A stretch of DNA of 64,000 bases from Mesonia oceanica. GTDB lineage: Bacteria > Bacteroidota > Bacteroidia > Flavobacteriales > Flavobacteriaceae. The notes under the pieces are model-generated. The model was not told the origin of the DNA. It was given only the letters and a program-made list of their open reading frames with translations, and did not search any database. Every line of letters starts with the position of its first letter. Positions within the stretch are counted from its first letter, which is position 1. A program made the translations under genes and the position numbers. This document shows, in pieces, positions 26,046-35,183 of this stretch. The DNA is taken from NCBI RefSeq assembly GCF_902499555.1, contig NZ_CABVMM010000006.1, positions 1 through 64,000 on the forward strand, written 5' to 3'.

Positions 26046-27503
26046 CTAACTTTCAGCATCTTTTTTAAAGTCAGATAATCGAATCGAATCTGACTTTTCG
26101 TTATAAACTAAATTGGTTGCCAATTCAAAAAGATGGGCTTGGGTTTCAAAAAAATGCATCATATAACCGGCAGTATTTACAAATACTACCACGTCATTGA
26201 TTTCTGGAAGTTTTGGTAAACTTATTTTTCGTTTTAATAGTACATCTCGTTCTAAACAATAAGCACCGGTAAAATAAACCTCTACAGCATCAGCTTTATC
26301 TTCATTTAAATCGGCATACATCACGTAAGGATCTAACATAAAATCTGCACTTGAACTCATCATTTGGCTCATATTCATTTCTAAACCAACCAACCATTGC
26401 CCCTTGGCATCTTGTTTACGATGCACTACTTTTGCCATCGTGATTCCAGATTGATTCACCAAAGATCGACCTGGTTCGATACGAATTTCTAAATTTTGAT
26501 TTCGAAGTAAGGAAGCAATGGTGTTTTCATCCTTATCTGAATATTCCAGAATTTTAGTTAAAAATTCACCACTATTTATTTCGTTATAATAAGGATAGGT
26601 TTTTCGCTCTCCTTTTATAATTCCATCTTCAAGCCAATATCCGAGTCCATTATTATTGAAAGTAACCGATGAAGTTTCACCCTTTAAACTTTCTTTCAAC
26701 CTTGCATCAAAATCTAACCATTCTGCTTTACTTTCTAAATAGTTGATTAAAATACCTCCTCCCATATCTATAAACCGAAAAGAAAAGCCTTTATTCTTGA
26801 GTCTTTTTATCAGCTCAATACACTGTAACAAAGCTTCGCTTCTTTGATGTGTGGAATAACCATCTAAATGAAAATGCAAACCTTCTACATTAAACCTACT
26901 TAACTTTTTATCTTCTCCTACTTGCGTCATTAAATAGTCTTCTACTTCATCGATATCAAAGCCAAAACGACTATAAAGTTTTTCGCCATCTACGCTAAAT
27001 CCGCTTAATCGGAAACCTACGCGTGCTTGGCAATCAAGCTCTTGGGCCAAGTTATTGATCAGTATACATTCATCATGATTATCAATAATGATAGGCACTT
27101 GATGTTGAAGTGCCATACGAATTTGTTTTTCTGTTTTTATAGCGGAAGTAAGCACTAAATGATCTCCATCACCCCCAAGTGCTAACGATTGTTCAAGTTC
27201 GCGTTCACTAGCGGTATCGACACCAATATTTTCTAATAAGGCTCGCTTAACGAAAGCCTTAGCTTTATTAGCTTTTCTTGCGTAAAACAGTTGAGCTTTA
27301 ACTTGATGCTGCTGAAAAACTTCTTTAAAGACAGTGCAATTTTTAGCAAAAGAATTGGGATTTAGAATATTCATCGGAGAACCATAGGTGGCAAAAAGCG
27401 CTTGAACCAACTCCGGTTCTTTCATAATTTTATGCATCCAATCGGATGTAATTGGGGTAAGTCCTTTTTGTTGATTTCCTTTTGTATAAGTACTTTTACT
27501 CAT
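26046..27503 (-). CDS. Y4yA-family PLP-dependent decarboxylase-like enzyme
   Basis: This is a 485-residue enzyme of the fold III (alanine racemase-like barrel) PLP group. The PLP lysine is K77 in FYARKANKAKA. The glycine loop is DMGGGILINYL and the C-terminal domain has EPGRSLVNQSG and AYCLERDVLL. This is the architecture of diaminopimelate/ornithine decarboxylases, and the sequence fits the Y4yA subgroup better than LysA. It is 13 bp downstream of the SbnA-like fusion, in the same operon, so it probably decarboxylates the amino acid which that enzyme makes. Substrate unknown. Confidence 0.75.
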   Translation of the reverse strand: MSKSTYTKGNQQKGLTPITSDWMHKIMKEPELVQALFATYGSPMNILNPNSFAKNCTVFKEVFQQHQVKAQLFYARKANKAKAFVKRALLENIGVDTASERELEQSLALGGDGDHLVLTSAIKTEKQIRMALQHQVPIIIDNHDECILINNLAQELDCQARVGFRLSGFSVDGEKLYSRFGFDIDEVEDYLMTQVGEDKKLSRFNVEGLHFHLDGYSTHQRSEALLQCIELIKRLKNKGFSFRFIDMGGGILINYLESKAEWLDFDARLKESLKGETSSVTFNNNGLGYWLEDGIIKGERKTYPYYNEINSGEFLTKILEYSDKDENTIASLLRNQNLEIRIEPGRSLVNQSGITMAKVVHRKQDAKGQWLVGLEMNMSQMMSSSADFMLDPYVMYADLNEDKADAVEVYFTGAYCLERDVLLKRKISLPKLPEINDVVVFVNTAGYMMHFFETQAHLFELATNLVYNEKSDSIRLSDFKKDAES

Positions 27504-27516
27504 GTAATCTTAATTC

Positions 27517-30318
27517 TTAATTAGTTGTATTTATTGCTTTTACAGCATTCTTCGCCCAGATTGATCCAAAATCATTTCTACTTCTGGAAAGGCTATCATT
27601 ATCAAAGGTTACGCCTTCCGTAGGAGTTCCATAAACGGTGATATTATCAATTACTTTTCCTTCTTCATCTATCGGATTTCCATTTTCTGTTAAATCAATG
27701 CCGCCGGTAAAATAACTATTCTCAGCATCTACATTCTGAAAGGGTCTTACCAAACCACTTTTTAAAAGATGTTGGTAAAGTCGGGAACATTGTGTTTTCA
27801 TATTCATTTTAGGAATACGCGCATCAATATGATAATCGATCTCTACCTGATGATTGGTATTACTTAATGAAGTGCTGATGGCTAATTTTTGATGAGCCAG
27901 TTGTTCTAGTTGAGGAGATTTGCCGAAGGTAAAATCAAGAAGTTCAACTTTTAAAAGCGCTAACATCTTATACATATTTTCTAGCGGCGGTCCGTAGCTA
28001 ATGCGGTTAAAAAATGGCGCATACTCGGTATCAAAAACTTGATGTGATTTTGCCGTAAGTCCGCCAAAGCTATAGAGTTCATTAAATATCGGACTAATAT
28101 CATGCCAGGCACTAATAGCAGCCAACAATGGACTTTTACTTGCTAACGACACTTGTGCCAATGTTTCTTCTAAATATTGCCTTACCGTAGAAGAATTATA
28201 ATTCTCATTGCTTGAAAAAGGATCTTTCAGTTCGTCAAAATTAAACCCTTTTTCAGCTGGATGCTTATGATGAAAAGTTTCGATTTCTTTCTGCATCTCT
28301 TCAAACGCTAAAGCATCAGTTAGCGTTTCACCTGCATTTTTAAAAGCTAACTTATAGTAACGATAAGTAAATTCCTTTTGAATCAAGGGTAATAATTCTT
28401 CTTCAAAATTGAATTTATACGATGAGTTTTTCTTCAGCTTATGAATATGTTCAACAGTAAAAAAACGCAATGATGGCGAGCTGGGCATTGCTCCTACTCT
28501 TGGAATCATGGGCGCACCAGACCTAGAATAAGGATAGATGAGTCGAGGCTCGTTTCCCGATTTGATATAGTGCATTTCTTCAGCTTTTCCTAAAAAACTT
28601 CCTTCTCTTCCTTCCGTTAAAGCTAAACACGCATCTATAAATGTTAACCCCATTCCTTTTATCGCTACGACTGAATTTGTGTGAACAGTTAACAATCTTC
28701 TAGATACGGGATATATAAAATCAATAGTAGAAGCATTTTTCTTTTCTTTTGCTGAAACCGGAGTTAAATTACCAGCGTGTCCTGTGGTTAACAGCAACTG
28801 ATTCACCTGTACTATTTCTTTTCTATGCGAAAAAGATGAAGTTTCAATCTGTAGGAATTCGTCTTTTCTAGAAATAGCCACTACTTCTTCTGTATGCTCA
28901 TGAAATTTTACATTTTTAGGAGCTTCAGCTACTAAAACTTCAAAACAATAAGAAAGGTATTTACCAACAGTGCTACGGGATGAAATTTTTTTTGTTAAGG
29001 AACTCTCTTCCTCCTCTAAATAGTCACTCAACCAACTTACATAATTCTTTAATCGGGAGGTAATAGGCTCAGGTTTTGTTGTGGGACGAATGTCTATTTT
29101 TTCATTAGCAAAATTCATTTTTAAATAACTAGGCTGGTTGGTTCTATACACATCTCCCGCCCCAAAAAAATGATTCTTATTGTAAAGATGAATATGAATT
29201 TTCCCTTCAATCTCCGCCTCTTTTATAGTAGCCAATAAACGCTCTAACCCATATAAACCTTTGGGACCGACACCAATAATCGCTACATTAAATTCAGAAA
29301 CAGGTTGAACCTTCCAACCTCCAATGGGAGTTAACGAATCATAAACTCCGGGAATATGCTTTAGCAACCATTCTTGGTTATAAATAGTATCTAAATACCT
29401 ATTTCCTCCATCGCTCAATAAAAGTGCACAGCGTGCTCCTTCTTCTAATTGAGATTCATACTTATGAAAAGCACTAATAATGGCTCCAGAGGAACCGCCA
29501 ACTAAAATACTCTCCTTTTTGAGCAACTCCCAACACCCCATGGCACATTCAAGATCATTCACTTTAATAAAATCGTGAATATAATGTTCATTTAAAAATT
29601 GTGAAGTTACGCCGGCCCCATGGCCCGGTATATTTCTAGGTCCTGCTTCACCTCCAAAAAGAACACTTCCTACGGCATCTACGGCAATGATTTTTGTTTG
29701 AGGATGATGTTCTTTTATGTAACTCGCACATCCCATTAAAGTACCACAAGTACTGGTGGCCACAAAAAGATAATCCAAGCTTCCCGCTAGTGCCTCATAA
29801 ATTTCTTTAGTGGTTTGGTGATGCGTTAGCGGATTATTGAGATTCCCGTATTGGTTACTCCAATAACTATTTTTAGTAGTTTGAAGAAGTTCTTTTACTT
29901 TGGCCAATCGGGCACCAAGAAATCCTCCTTCCGGTAAAGGTTCGGTCACCATTTTGATGGTAGCACCATAGGTTTGCAATAACTGTTCAGTAGCCTTATT
30001 TAATTTAGGGTCTACCACGACAATTAATTTTAAATCTAATAACAAGCAAGCTTGCGCAAGACCAATGGCCATATTGCCTGAACTAGACTCAATTACGGTA
30101 TCTCCCTTTTTTAAATCTCCCGACGCTATTGCTTTTTGAAGAATATTATAAGAAGTTCTATCCTTTACACTCCCACTGGGATTAAAACTTTCGAGTTTCG
30201 CAAAAACTTCTGTGGTAGCGCTAACAGGAATATGCTTTAATCTTACTAATGGGGTATCTCCAATCGTTTCCAAAATAGAATTGGAAACCTGAAGTTGTTC
30301 TCTTACGGCCGCATTCAT
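27517..30318 (-). CDS. Fusion of SbnA-like cysteine synthase and FAD/NAD(P)-binding protein
   Basis: This is a 933-residue protein with two halves. Residues 1-330 are a fold II PLP enzyme: FNPSGSVKDRTS (Schiff-base K52), SSGNMAIG substrate loop near residue 80, and VGGSSGA near residue 275, closest to cysteine synthase/SbnA. From residue 340 a dinucleotide-binding protein follows (FNVAIIGVGPKGLYGLERLL, GxGxxG at about residue 347), with GAGDVYR, then AIKGMGLTFIDACLALTEG, as in the FAD/NAD(P)-binding HpyO-like family. SbnA makes a 2,3-diaminopropionate precursor in siderophore synthesis. The fusion suggests substrate hand-over. It is cotranscribed with the Y4yA-type decarboxylase. The product is unknown. 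Confidence 0.75.
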   Translation of the reverse strand: MNAAVREQLQVSNSILETIGDTPLVRLKHIPVSATTEVFAKLESFNPSGSVKDRTSYNILQKAIASGDLKKGDTVIESSSGNMAIGLAQACLLLDLKLIVVVDPKLNKATEQLLQTYGATIKMVTEPLPEGGFLGARLAKVKELLQTTKNSYWSNQYGNLNNPLTHHQTTKEIYEALAGSLDYLFVATSTCGTLMGCASYIKEHHPQTKIIAVDAVGSVLFGGEAGPRNIPGHGAGVTSQFLNEHYIHDFIKVNDLECAMGCWELLKKESILVGGSSGAIISAFHKYESQLEEGARCALLLSDGGNRYLDTIYNQEWLLKHIPGVYDSLTPIGGWKVQPVSEFNVAIIGVGPKGLYGLERLLATIKEAEIEGKIHIHLYNKNHFFGAGDVYRTNQPSYLKMNFANEKIDIRPTTKPEPITSRLKNYVSWLSDYLEEEESSLTKKISSRSTVGKYLSYCFEVLVAEAPKNVKFHEHTEEVVAISRKDEFLQIETSSFSHRKEIVQVNQLLLTTGHAGNLTPVSAKEKKNASTIDFIYPVSRRLLTVHTNSVVAIKGMGLTFIDACLALTEGREGSFLGKAEEMHYIKSGNEPRLIYPYSRSGAPMIPRVGAMPSSPSLRFFTVEHIHKLKKNSSYKFNFEEELLPLIQKEFTYRYYKLAFKNAGETLTDALAFEEMQKEIETFHHKHPAEKGFNFDELKDPFSSNENYNSSTVRQYLEETLAQVSLASKSPLLAAISAWHDISPIFNELYSFGGLTAKSHQVFDTEYAPFFNRISYGPPLENMYKMLALLKVELLDFTFGKSPQLEQLAHQKLAISTSLSNTNHQVEIDYHIDARIPKMNMKTQCSRLYQHLLKSGLVRPFQNVDAENSYFTGGIDLTENGNPIDEEGKVIDNITVYGTPTEGVTFDNDSLSRSRNDFGSIWAKNAVKAINTTN

Positions 30319-30347
30319 CTTCTAATAATAAGTTTTCTTGGTTTTGA

Positions 30348-30369
30348 AATAAATGTAGACACATTTATT
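30348..30369. promoter_or_regulatory. Inverted repeat, candidate operator of the SbnA-like operon
   Basis: AATAAATGT and ACATTTATT form a perfect 9-bp inverted repeat with a 4-bp centre, 30 bases upstream of the minus-strand start. Size and position suit a dimeric repressor. The cognate protein is not known. The rest of the 364-bp gap (30319-30682) is AT-rich without a gene. Confidence 0.4.
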
Positions 30370-30682
30370 CATAACAAAATCCTTATTAATGAAACAATAA
30401 CAGAATTTCATAATATTTTAAAAAATAAACGGAATCAAAAAAGATTCAGCCTATTCTTTCCTCGAAATAATTGCTTGAAGGAATTTATGGAGTAAAATGG
30501 TATCGAGAAGTAAATGCTCTAAAAAACAGATGCCAATGTTCAGCTAAGCGTAAATTGAAACGTGTTTGTATTTTCTAAGTTAGATTCAGCCTCGATTTCA
30601 ACTTCATCACCCTGAATGTTTTTATGACTTCATTAACCTAGTTTTATTGAAAAAACCTACAATTTAGCTAAAAATAACAGCT

Positions 30683-31777
30683 ATGAGTAAATCCAAAAGC
30701 AGAAAACGATATAAGAAAAAAAGGTACGTACTTCCTATTACCATTGTCGTTCTTCTTATTGCTTTTCGACTTTACTTGCCCACACTCATCAAAAACTACG
30801 TTAATAAAGTGTTAGCCGATATTCCCGGGTACTATGGGCAAGTGGAAGATATCGACCTATCGCTAATCACGGGAGCTTATACGATTAACGGACTTTACCT
30901 CAACAAGAAAACCGCTGAAAGTGAAATCCCTTTTTTAAATTTTCCCGAAACCGATATTTCTATTGAATGGAAATCACTCTTCAAGGGTAAAATTGTAAGT
31001 GAAATAGAAATGAAAAGTCCGGAAGTAATTTATGTTTTTGAAGATCAGGAAAAAACTGCTGAAGAAGAACCAGATAAAGAAGACTGGACGAAAGCCTTAA
31101 CCGATTTGGTTCCACTCGATGTGAACGATTTTCAAGTCTATAACGGAAAATTGGCGTTTGTACAGTTACAAGCAGATCCCAACATTGACCTGTACATCAA
31201 CGATTTGCGTTTAAGTGCGCAAAACCTAAGAAATGTAAAGCAAACCGAACGTAAGTTACCTTCACCGGTGACTGCCAGCGGAACGAGTATAGGAAACGGA
31301 AAACTCAATCTTGACGGTAGAATCAACCTAATTAAAGAAATACCCGATATGGATGTTTCCCTTTCGTTGGAAGGAGCTAGTGTAACCGCTCTTAATGATT
31401 TTACGAATTATTATGCCGGACTTGATTTTGAAGAAGGTACGATGGGGGTTTATACCGAATTTGCAATTGCCGATGGTTATTTAAAAGGGTATGTAAAACC
31501 TTTGCTAAAAGACACGAAATTAATCGGTAAGGAAGACGGCTTTTTAGAAACGCTTTGGGAAGGTTTTGTAGGCGTGTTTAAATTTATTCTGAAAAACCAA
31601 GGAACCGATACCTTAGCCACCAAAGCACCTATTGAAGGAGACTTGAATCAAACCAAAACCAAAATCTGGCCTACGGTTTTTAATATCTTTAAAAATGCTT
31701 GGATCTCTGCCTTTAAAGGACAAGTAGATGAAGATATTGAGTTTAAAGATGCCTTTCAGGAAGAAAAGAAAAAGTAA
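30683..31777 (+). CDS. DUF748/AsmA-like envelope protein
   Basis: This is a 364-residue protein with a basic N-terminus (SKSRKRYKKKRY), one transmembrane helix (residues about 15-32) and a periplasmic region with the DUF748 repeats (GYYGQVEDIDLSLITGAYTI, ISIEWKSLFKGKIVSEIEM, DINDFQVYNGKLAF-like). AsmA/DUF748 proteins are thought to move or organise lipids between the membranes. The C-terminal end is charged and unstructured (EFKDAFQEEKKK). Single gene. Confidence 0.75.
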   Translation: MSKSKSRKRYKKKRYVLPITIVVLLIAFRLYLPTLIKNYVNKVLADIPGYYGQVEDIDLSLITGAYTINGLYLNKKTAESEIPFLNFPETDISIEWKSLFKGKIVSEIEMKSPEVIYVFEDQEKTAEEEPDKEDWTKALTDLVPLDVNDFQVYNGKLAFVQLQADPNIDLYINDLRLSAQNLRNVKQTERKLPSPVTASGTSIGNGKLNLDGRINLIKEIPDMDVSLSLEGASVTALNDFTNYYAGLDFEEGTMGVYTEFAIADGYLKGYVKPLLKDTKLIGKEDGFLETLWEGFVGVFKFILKNQGTDTLATKAPIEGDLNQTKTKIWPTVFNIFKNAWISAFKGQVDEDIEFKDAFQEEKKK

Positions 31778-31811
31778 TTTGATTATTCAGTAATTATTTC
31801 AATTGAAAAAT

Positions 31812-31843
31812 AAAAAAACCTCTTCCGTTGGAAGAGGTTTTTT
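31812..31843. terminator. Bidirectional rho-independent terminator
   Basis: AAAAAACCTCTTCC and GGAAGAGGTTTTTT make a stem with a GTTG loop, flanked by A-run and T-run. It lies between the convergent DUF748 and dipeptidase genes. Confidence 0.85.
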
Positions 31844-31851
31844 GGTTGTGA

Positions 31852-33240
31852 TTACTTTTTAAGCTTAGCAAAATGCTTATAAAAGAACGGAATGGTTTCA
31901 ATTCCTTTTAAGTAATTCCAAACGCCAAAATGTTCGTTGGGAGAATGGATGGCATCGGTATCCAAACCAAAGCCCATCAAAATGGTTTTACTTTGCAATT
32001 CTTTTTCAAATAGAGAAACAATAGGAATACTTCCTCCACTTCGCTGCGGAATGGGTTCTTTTCCAAATACCTCTTTATAAGCATCACTGGCAGCTTGGTA
32101 TTCAATTCCATCGATAGGCGTTACGTAACCTTGACCTCCGTGATGTGGTTTTACTTTTACGGTAACTCCACTTGGCGCAATACTTTCAAAATGGTTTTTG
32201 AAAAGTTCGGTAATTTCTTTCCAATCTTGGTGAGGTACCAAACGCATCGAAATTTTCGCATAAGCTTTACTCGGAATAACGGTCTTCGCTCCTTCTCCAA
32301 TATAACCACCCCAAATTCCGTTAACATCTAAGGTTGGTCGAATGGAATTTCTTTCATTCGTCGTATAGCCTTCTTCCCCATAGACGTCATTCAAGTCTAA
32401 GGCCTTTTTATAGTTCTCTAAATTGAAAGGCGCTTCTGCCATTTTCGCTCGTTCTTCTTGGGTAAGCTCTTCTACTTTATCATAGAAACCGGGAATGGTA
32501 ATGTGTTTATTTTCATCATGAAGGGAAGCAATCATTTTGGTCAACACATTGATAGGATTGGCTACTGCACCACCATACAATCCCGAATGTAAATCGCGAT
32601 TAGGGCCCGTCACTTCTACTTCCACATAACTCAATCCGCGTAAACCGGTGGTGATCGATGGCGTATCTTTGGCAATCATTCCCGTATCGGAAATTAAAAT
32701 CACATCATTTTTCAACTTTTCATGATTGCGTTCAATAAACCAACCTAAGTTTTCACTTCCTACCTCTTCCTCTCCTTCAATCATAAACTTTACATTACAC
32801 GGTAAATCATCATTCTTTACCATGTATTCTAAAGCTTTCACATGCATATACATTTGTCCTTTATCGTCACAAGCGCCACGTGCAAAAATAGCCCCTTCAG
32901 GATGCGCTTCGGTTTTTTTAATGACCGGTTCAAAAGGAGGCGAATCCCACAAGTTAATAGGATCGGGTGGTTGTACATCATAATGGCCGTACACTAATAC
33001 GGTTGGTAAATTTTTGTCAATTATTTTCTCTCCGTAAACCACGGGATATCCTGGTGTTTCACAAATTTCCGTAAGCTCACATCCGGCTTTTGCCAAACTT
33101 TCCTTGACGGCTTCTGCCGTAGCTAAGACATCTTTTTTATAAGCTGAATCGGCACTGATGGAAGGTATTTTTAATAGTTCTACAAGTTCTTGTAAAAAAC
33201 GTTCTTTATGCTCTTCTATATAAGCTTTGCTTTTGTTCAT
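31852..33240 (-). CDS. M20-family dipeptidase
   Basis: This is a 462-residue cytoplasmic metallopeptidase. Zinc-site motifs are VYGHYDVQPPD (His and catalytic Asp), RGACDDKGQMY, MIEGEEEVGSEN (Glu base), LISDTGM and, near the C-terminus, IHSPNEHFG. The lid domain shows DLHSGLYGGAVANP. This is the ArgE/DapE/CNDP-like dipeptidase group, acting on short peptides. It is divergent from the tRNA gene. Confidence 0.85.
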   Translation of the reverse strand: MNKSKAYIEEHKERFLQELVELLKIPSISADSAYKKDVLATAEAVKESLAKAGCELTEICETPGYPVVYGEKIIDKNLPTVLVYGHYDVQPPDPINLWDSPPFEPVIKKTEAHPEGAIFARGACDDKGQMYMHVKALEYMVKNDDLPCNVKFMIEGEEEVGSENLGWFIERNHEKLKNDVILISDTGMIAKDTPSITTGLRGLSYVEVEVTGPNRDLHSGLYGGAVANPINVLTKMIASLHDENKHITIPGFYDKVEELTQEERAKMAEAPFNLENYKKALDLNDVYGEEGYTTNERNSIRPTLDVNGIWGGYIGEGAKTVIPSKAYAKISMRLVPHQDWKEITELFKNHFESIAPSGVTVKVKPHHGGQGYVTPIDGIEYQAASDAYKEVFGKEPIPQRSGGSIPIVSLFEKELQSKTILMGFGLDTDAIHSPNEHFGVWNYLKGIETIPFFYKHFAKLKK

Positions 33241-33315
33241 GGATATTCAAAATTTGATGAAATGCCAAGATACCAACAAGTTTTTAAAAAGTGAAATTTT
33301 CTATCATTACTTTCT

Positions 33316-33344
33316 TTGAATATTAAAATGTTTATTTATATTTG
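33316..33344 (+). promoter_or_regulatory. Flavobacterial promoter of tRNA-Leu
   Basis: TTG at 33316-33318 and TATATTTG at 33337-33344 match the Bacteroidota -33 and -7 elements (TAnnTTTG) with an 18-bp spacer. The mature tRNA begins 44 bases further on. Confidence 0.7.
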
Positions 33345-33387
33345 CATCCGCTTAGCAAACCGTCCTAAGTTTGTTGCTAAGTATTAT

Positions 33388-33469
33388 GCGGGCGTGGTGG
33401 AATTGGTAGACACGCTAGACTTAGGATCTAGTGCCGCGAGGTGTGAGAGTTCGAGTCTCTCCGCCCGCA
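33388..33469 (+). tRNA. tRNA-Leu(UAG)
   Basis: The acceptor stem GCGGGCG pairs with CGCCCGC. The anticodon arm is CTAGA-CTTAGGA-TCTAG with anticodon TAG. A long variable arm of class II type follows, and the T arm has GTTCGAGTC. The discriminator is A and the CCA end is not encoded. The 82-nt length and long variable arm fit leucine. Confidence 0.95.
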
Positions 33470-33470
33470 C

Positions 33471-33503
33471 AAAAAAAGCTTCTCAAATCGAGAAGCTTTT
33501 TTT
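33471..33503 (+). terminator. Rho-independent terminator after tRNA-Leu
   Basis: AAAAAAGCTTCTC and GAGAAGCTTTTTTT pair around the loop AAATC, one base after the tRNA. Confidence 0.85.
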
Positions 33504-33579
33504 ATTTCTAGCTTTTTCTATTTTAAATATCAAACCCTTATATTTATTCCAATAATCAATAAAACAATATTTATTTACT

Positions 33580-35046
33580 ATGAAAAAACTTAGCCTCAGC
33601 CTATTAGCCCTTTTTTGCTTAGTAGGTGCTCAAGCCCAATTTACGACTCCTGATACCGGAGTAAATTGGAACCTTCAAGATTTATTGAACGCCAATTCAT
33701 CTCCACTTATTTTCAACGGAAGCAGCTATACATTAACCGAAGATTTAATTATTTCAGAAAATGATAGCTTCAACCTCAGCACTGCAGATTCATTATATGT
33801 AGATCAAGATGTGCTTATTCAAGTGTATGGTAGCTTTACTAGTAACCCTGCAAGTGGAGAAATGGTAATTACGGCTACCGATAGTTTAACGCCCTATGAA
33901 GGACTACGATTTGAAAATGATTCTCAAATTAGTATTAACAATACGGTAATCAAAAACGGAGGTGGTTTACGTGTTCTTACCCCAAATTTTTCACTTACCA
34001 ATAGCTATTTAGCGTATAATGTAAGTGGTGCTGCAACCGGAGCTGTGGTTTCTGTTTCTTACGGATCGCCAATTATAGAAAACAATACCTTTTTAGAAAA
34101 CGATTTACCTGCAGTTGCTTCAGGAGCTAACCAAGAAGTCGCTGCCATTATAACGGGTAACTATTTAGAAGGAAATGGACAAAGTAACCAAAACCGACCT
34201 CAAATTAATATGGGTCCTAGTGGAATCGATACTTTGAAAATCACACAGAATACGATTATTGGAGATCCCGCAATGACCCAAGTAGGTGGTATTGCTGTAG
34301 CGAACTTAACCGGTGGTGAAATTAGAGCTATTATCGATAATAATACGATAAGTAATAATCGCTACGGAATTACAGTGGTTGGCGGAAATTCATTCGCCTA
34401 CATTAGAAATAATACAATTGAAAACAACAACACTCAAGGAAGTCCTAATCTTGGTGGAAGCGGAATTTCTTTAAACTCTTCGTCTAATACGCAACAAGTT
34501 GTAGCGACAAACAATGAGATTAGAGGGAATTTATGGGGAATTACCGTTATTGGTGAAGCCTCGATTAATTTAGGAGATAATTCAGACAACCCCGGTGGAA
34601 ATATTTTTGCTAACAATGGGAATGGTGGAAACACTTATGCCCTTTACAACAATACTTCAAATACGATTACCGCATTGCATAATTGCTGGATTGAAGGGCA
34701 AACAAACACCTTAGCAGATGCTGAGAGTGTGATCTTTCATCAAGCTGATGATAATACTTTAGGTGAAGTACTTTATGATCCTGTTGGCTGCGGAAACCTA
34801 GCTGTAAATAATAATGAATTGGAAGCGATAACTTTTTACCCTAATCCTGCTTCTAACCAATTTTTGGTTGAAAATATTCAGCAATTAGAAAGTTTGAAAA
34901 TTTTTGATTTGAGCGGAAAACAGGTTCAATTTCAAAAGCTCGATAAAGGAAATAATCGTATAAATATTTCTCTACATTCCGGAGTTTATTTCGTTCAATT
35001 TAATAATGGGAAGCAGACCATCACAGAAAAATTGATCGTAAAATAA
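33580..35046 (+). CDS. T9SS-secreted right-handed beta-helix protein
   Basis: This is a 488-residue protein. The signal peptide ends VGAQAQF (residues 1-19). The middle consists of parallel beta-helix rungs (NNTFLENDLPAV, QNTIIGDPAM, DNNTISNNRYGI, RNNTIENNNTQG, NNEIRGNLWGI), as in pectate-lyase-like or NosD-like folds. The last 75 residues (FYPNPASNQFLVENIQQLES, GVYFVQF) are a type A sorting domain for the type IX system. No lyase active site is evident, so a binding or passive surface role is equally possible. It precedes a terminator. Confidence 0.8.
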   Translation: MKKLSLSLLALFCLVGAQAQFTTPDTGVNWNLQDLLNANSSPLIFNGSSYTLTEDLIISENDSFNLSTADSLYVDQDVLIQVYGSFTSNPASGEMVITATDSLTPYEGLRFENDSQISINNTVIKNGGGLRVLTPNFSLTNSYLAYNVSGAATGAVVSVSYGSPIIENNTFLENDLPAVASGANQEVAAIITGNYLEGNGQSNQNRPQINMGPSGIDTLKITQNTIIGDPAMTQVGGIAVANLTGGEIRAIIDNNTISNNRYGITVVGGNSFAYIRNNTIENNNTQGSPNLGGSGISLNSSSNTQQVVATNNEIRGNLWGITVIGEASINLGDNSDNPGGNIFANNGNGGNTYALYNNTSNTITALHNCWIEGQTNTLADAESVIFHQADDNTLGEVLYDPVGCGNLAVNNNELEAITFYPNPASNQFLVENIQQLESLKIFDLSGKQVQFQKLDKGNNRINISLHSGVYFVQFNNGKQTITEKLIVK

Positions 35047-35069
35047 GAAGTGATAATATTGTAAATAAT

Positions 35070-35100
35070 AAAAACTCCGGTCATATAGATCGGAGTTTTT
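35070..35100. terminator. Rho-independent terminator after beta-helix gene
   Basis: AAAAACTCCG pairs with CGGAGTTTTT around a 10-bp centre that can extend the stem (GATC-type). A-run and T-run on both sides allow use in either direction. Confidence 0.75.
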
Positions 35101-35183
35101 ATTTCGCTGATATATAACATTCCAAAATGATAATGATCACCTTAAGGCTTTTCCCTAGCTTTTTTAAGATTAACTTTAGTGGT

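Noticed and set aside
30295..30495. 66-codon plus-strand frame over the start of the fusion gene
   Set aside because: It overlaps the promoter region and the N-terminus of a well-supported gene and reads as chance AT-rich sequence.
33316..33555. Frame of 79 codons reading VELVDTLDLGSSAARCESSS
   Set aside because: This peptide is the well-known false translation of a leucine tRNA; the tRNA and its terminator explain the whole stretch.
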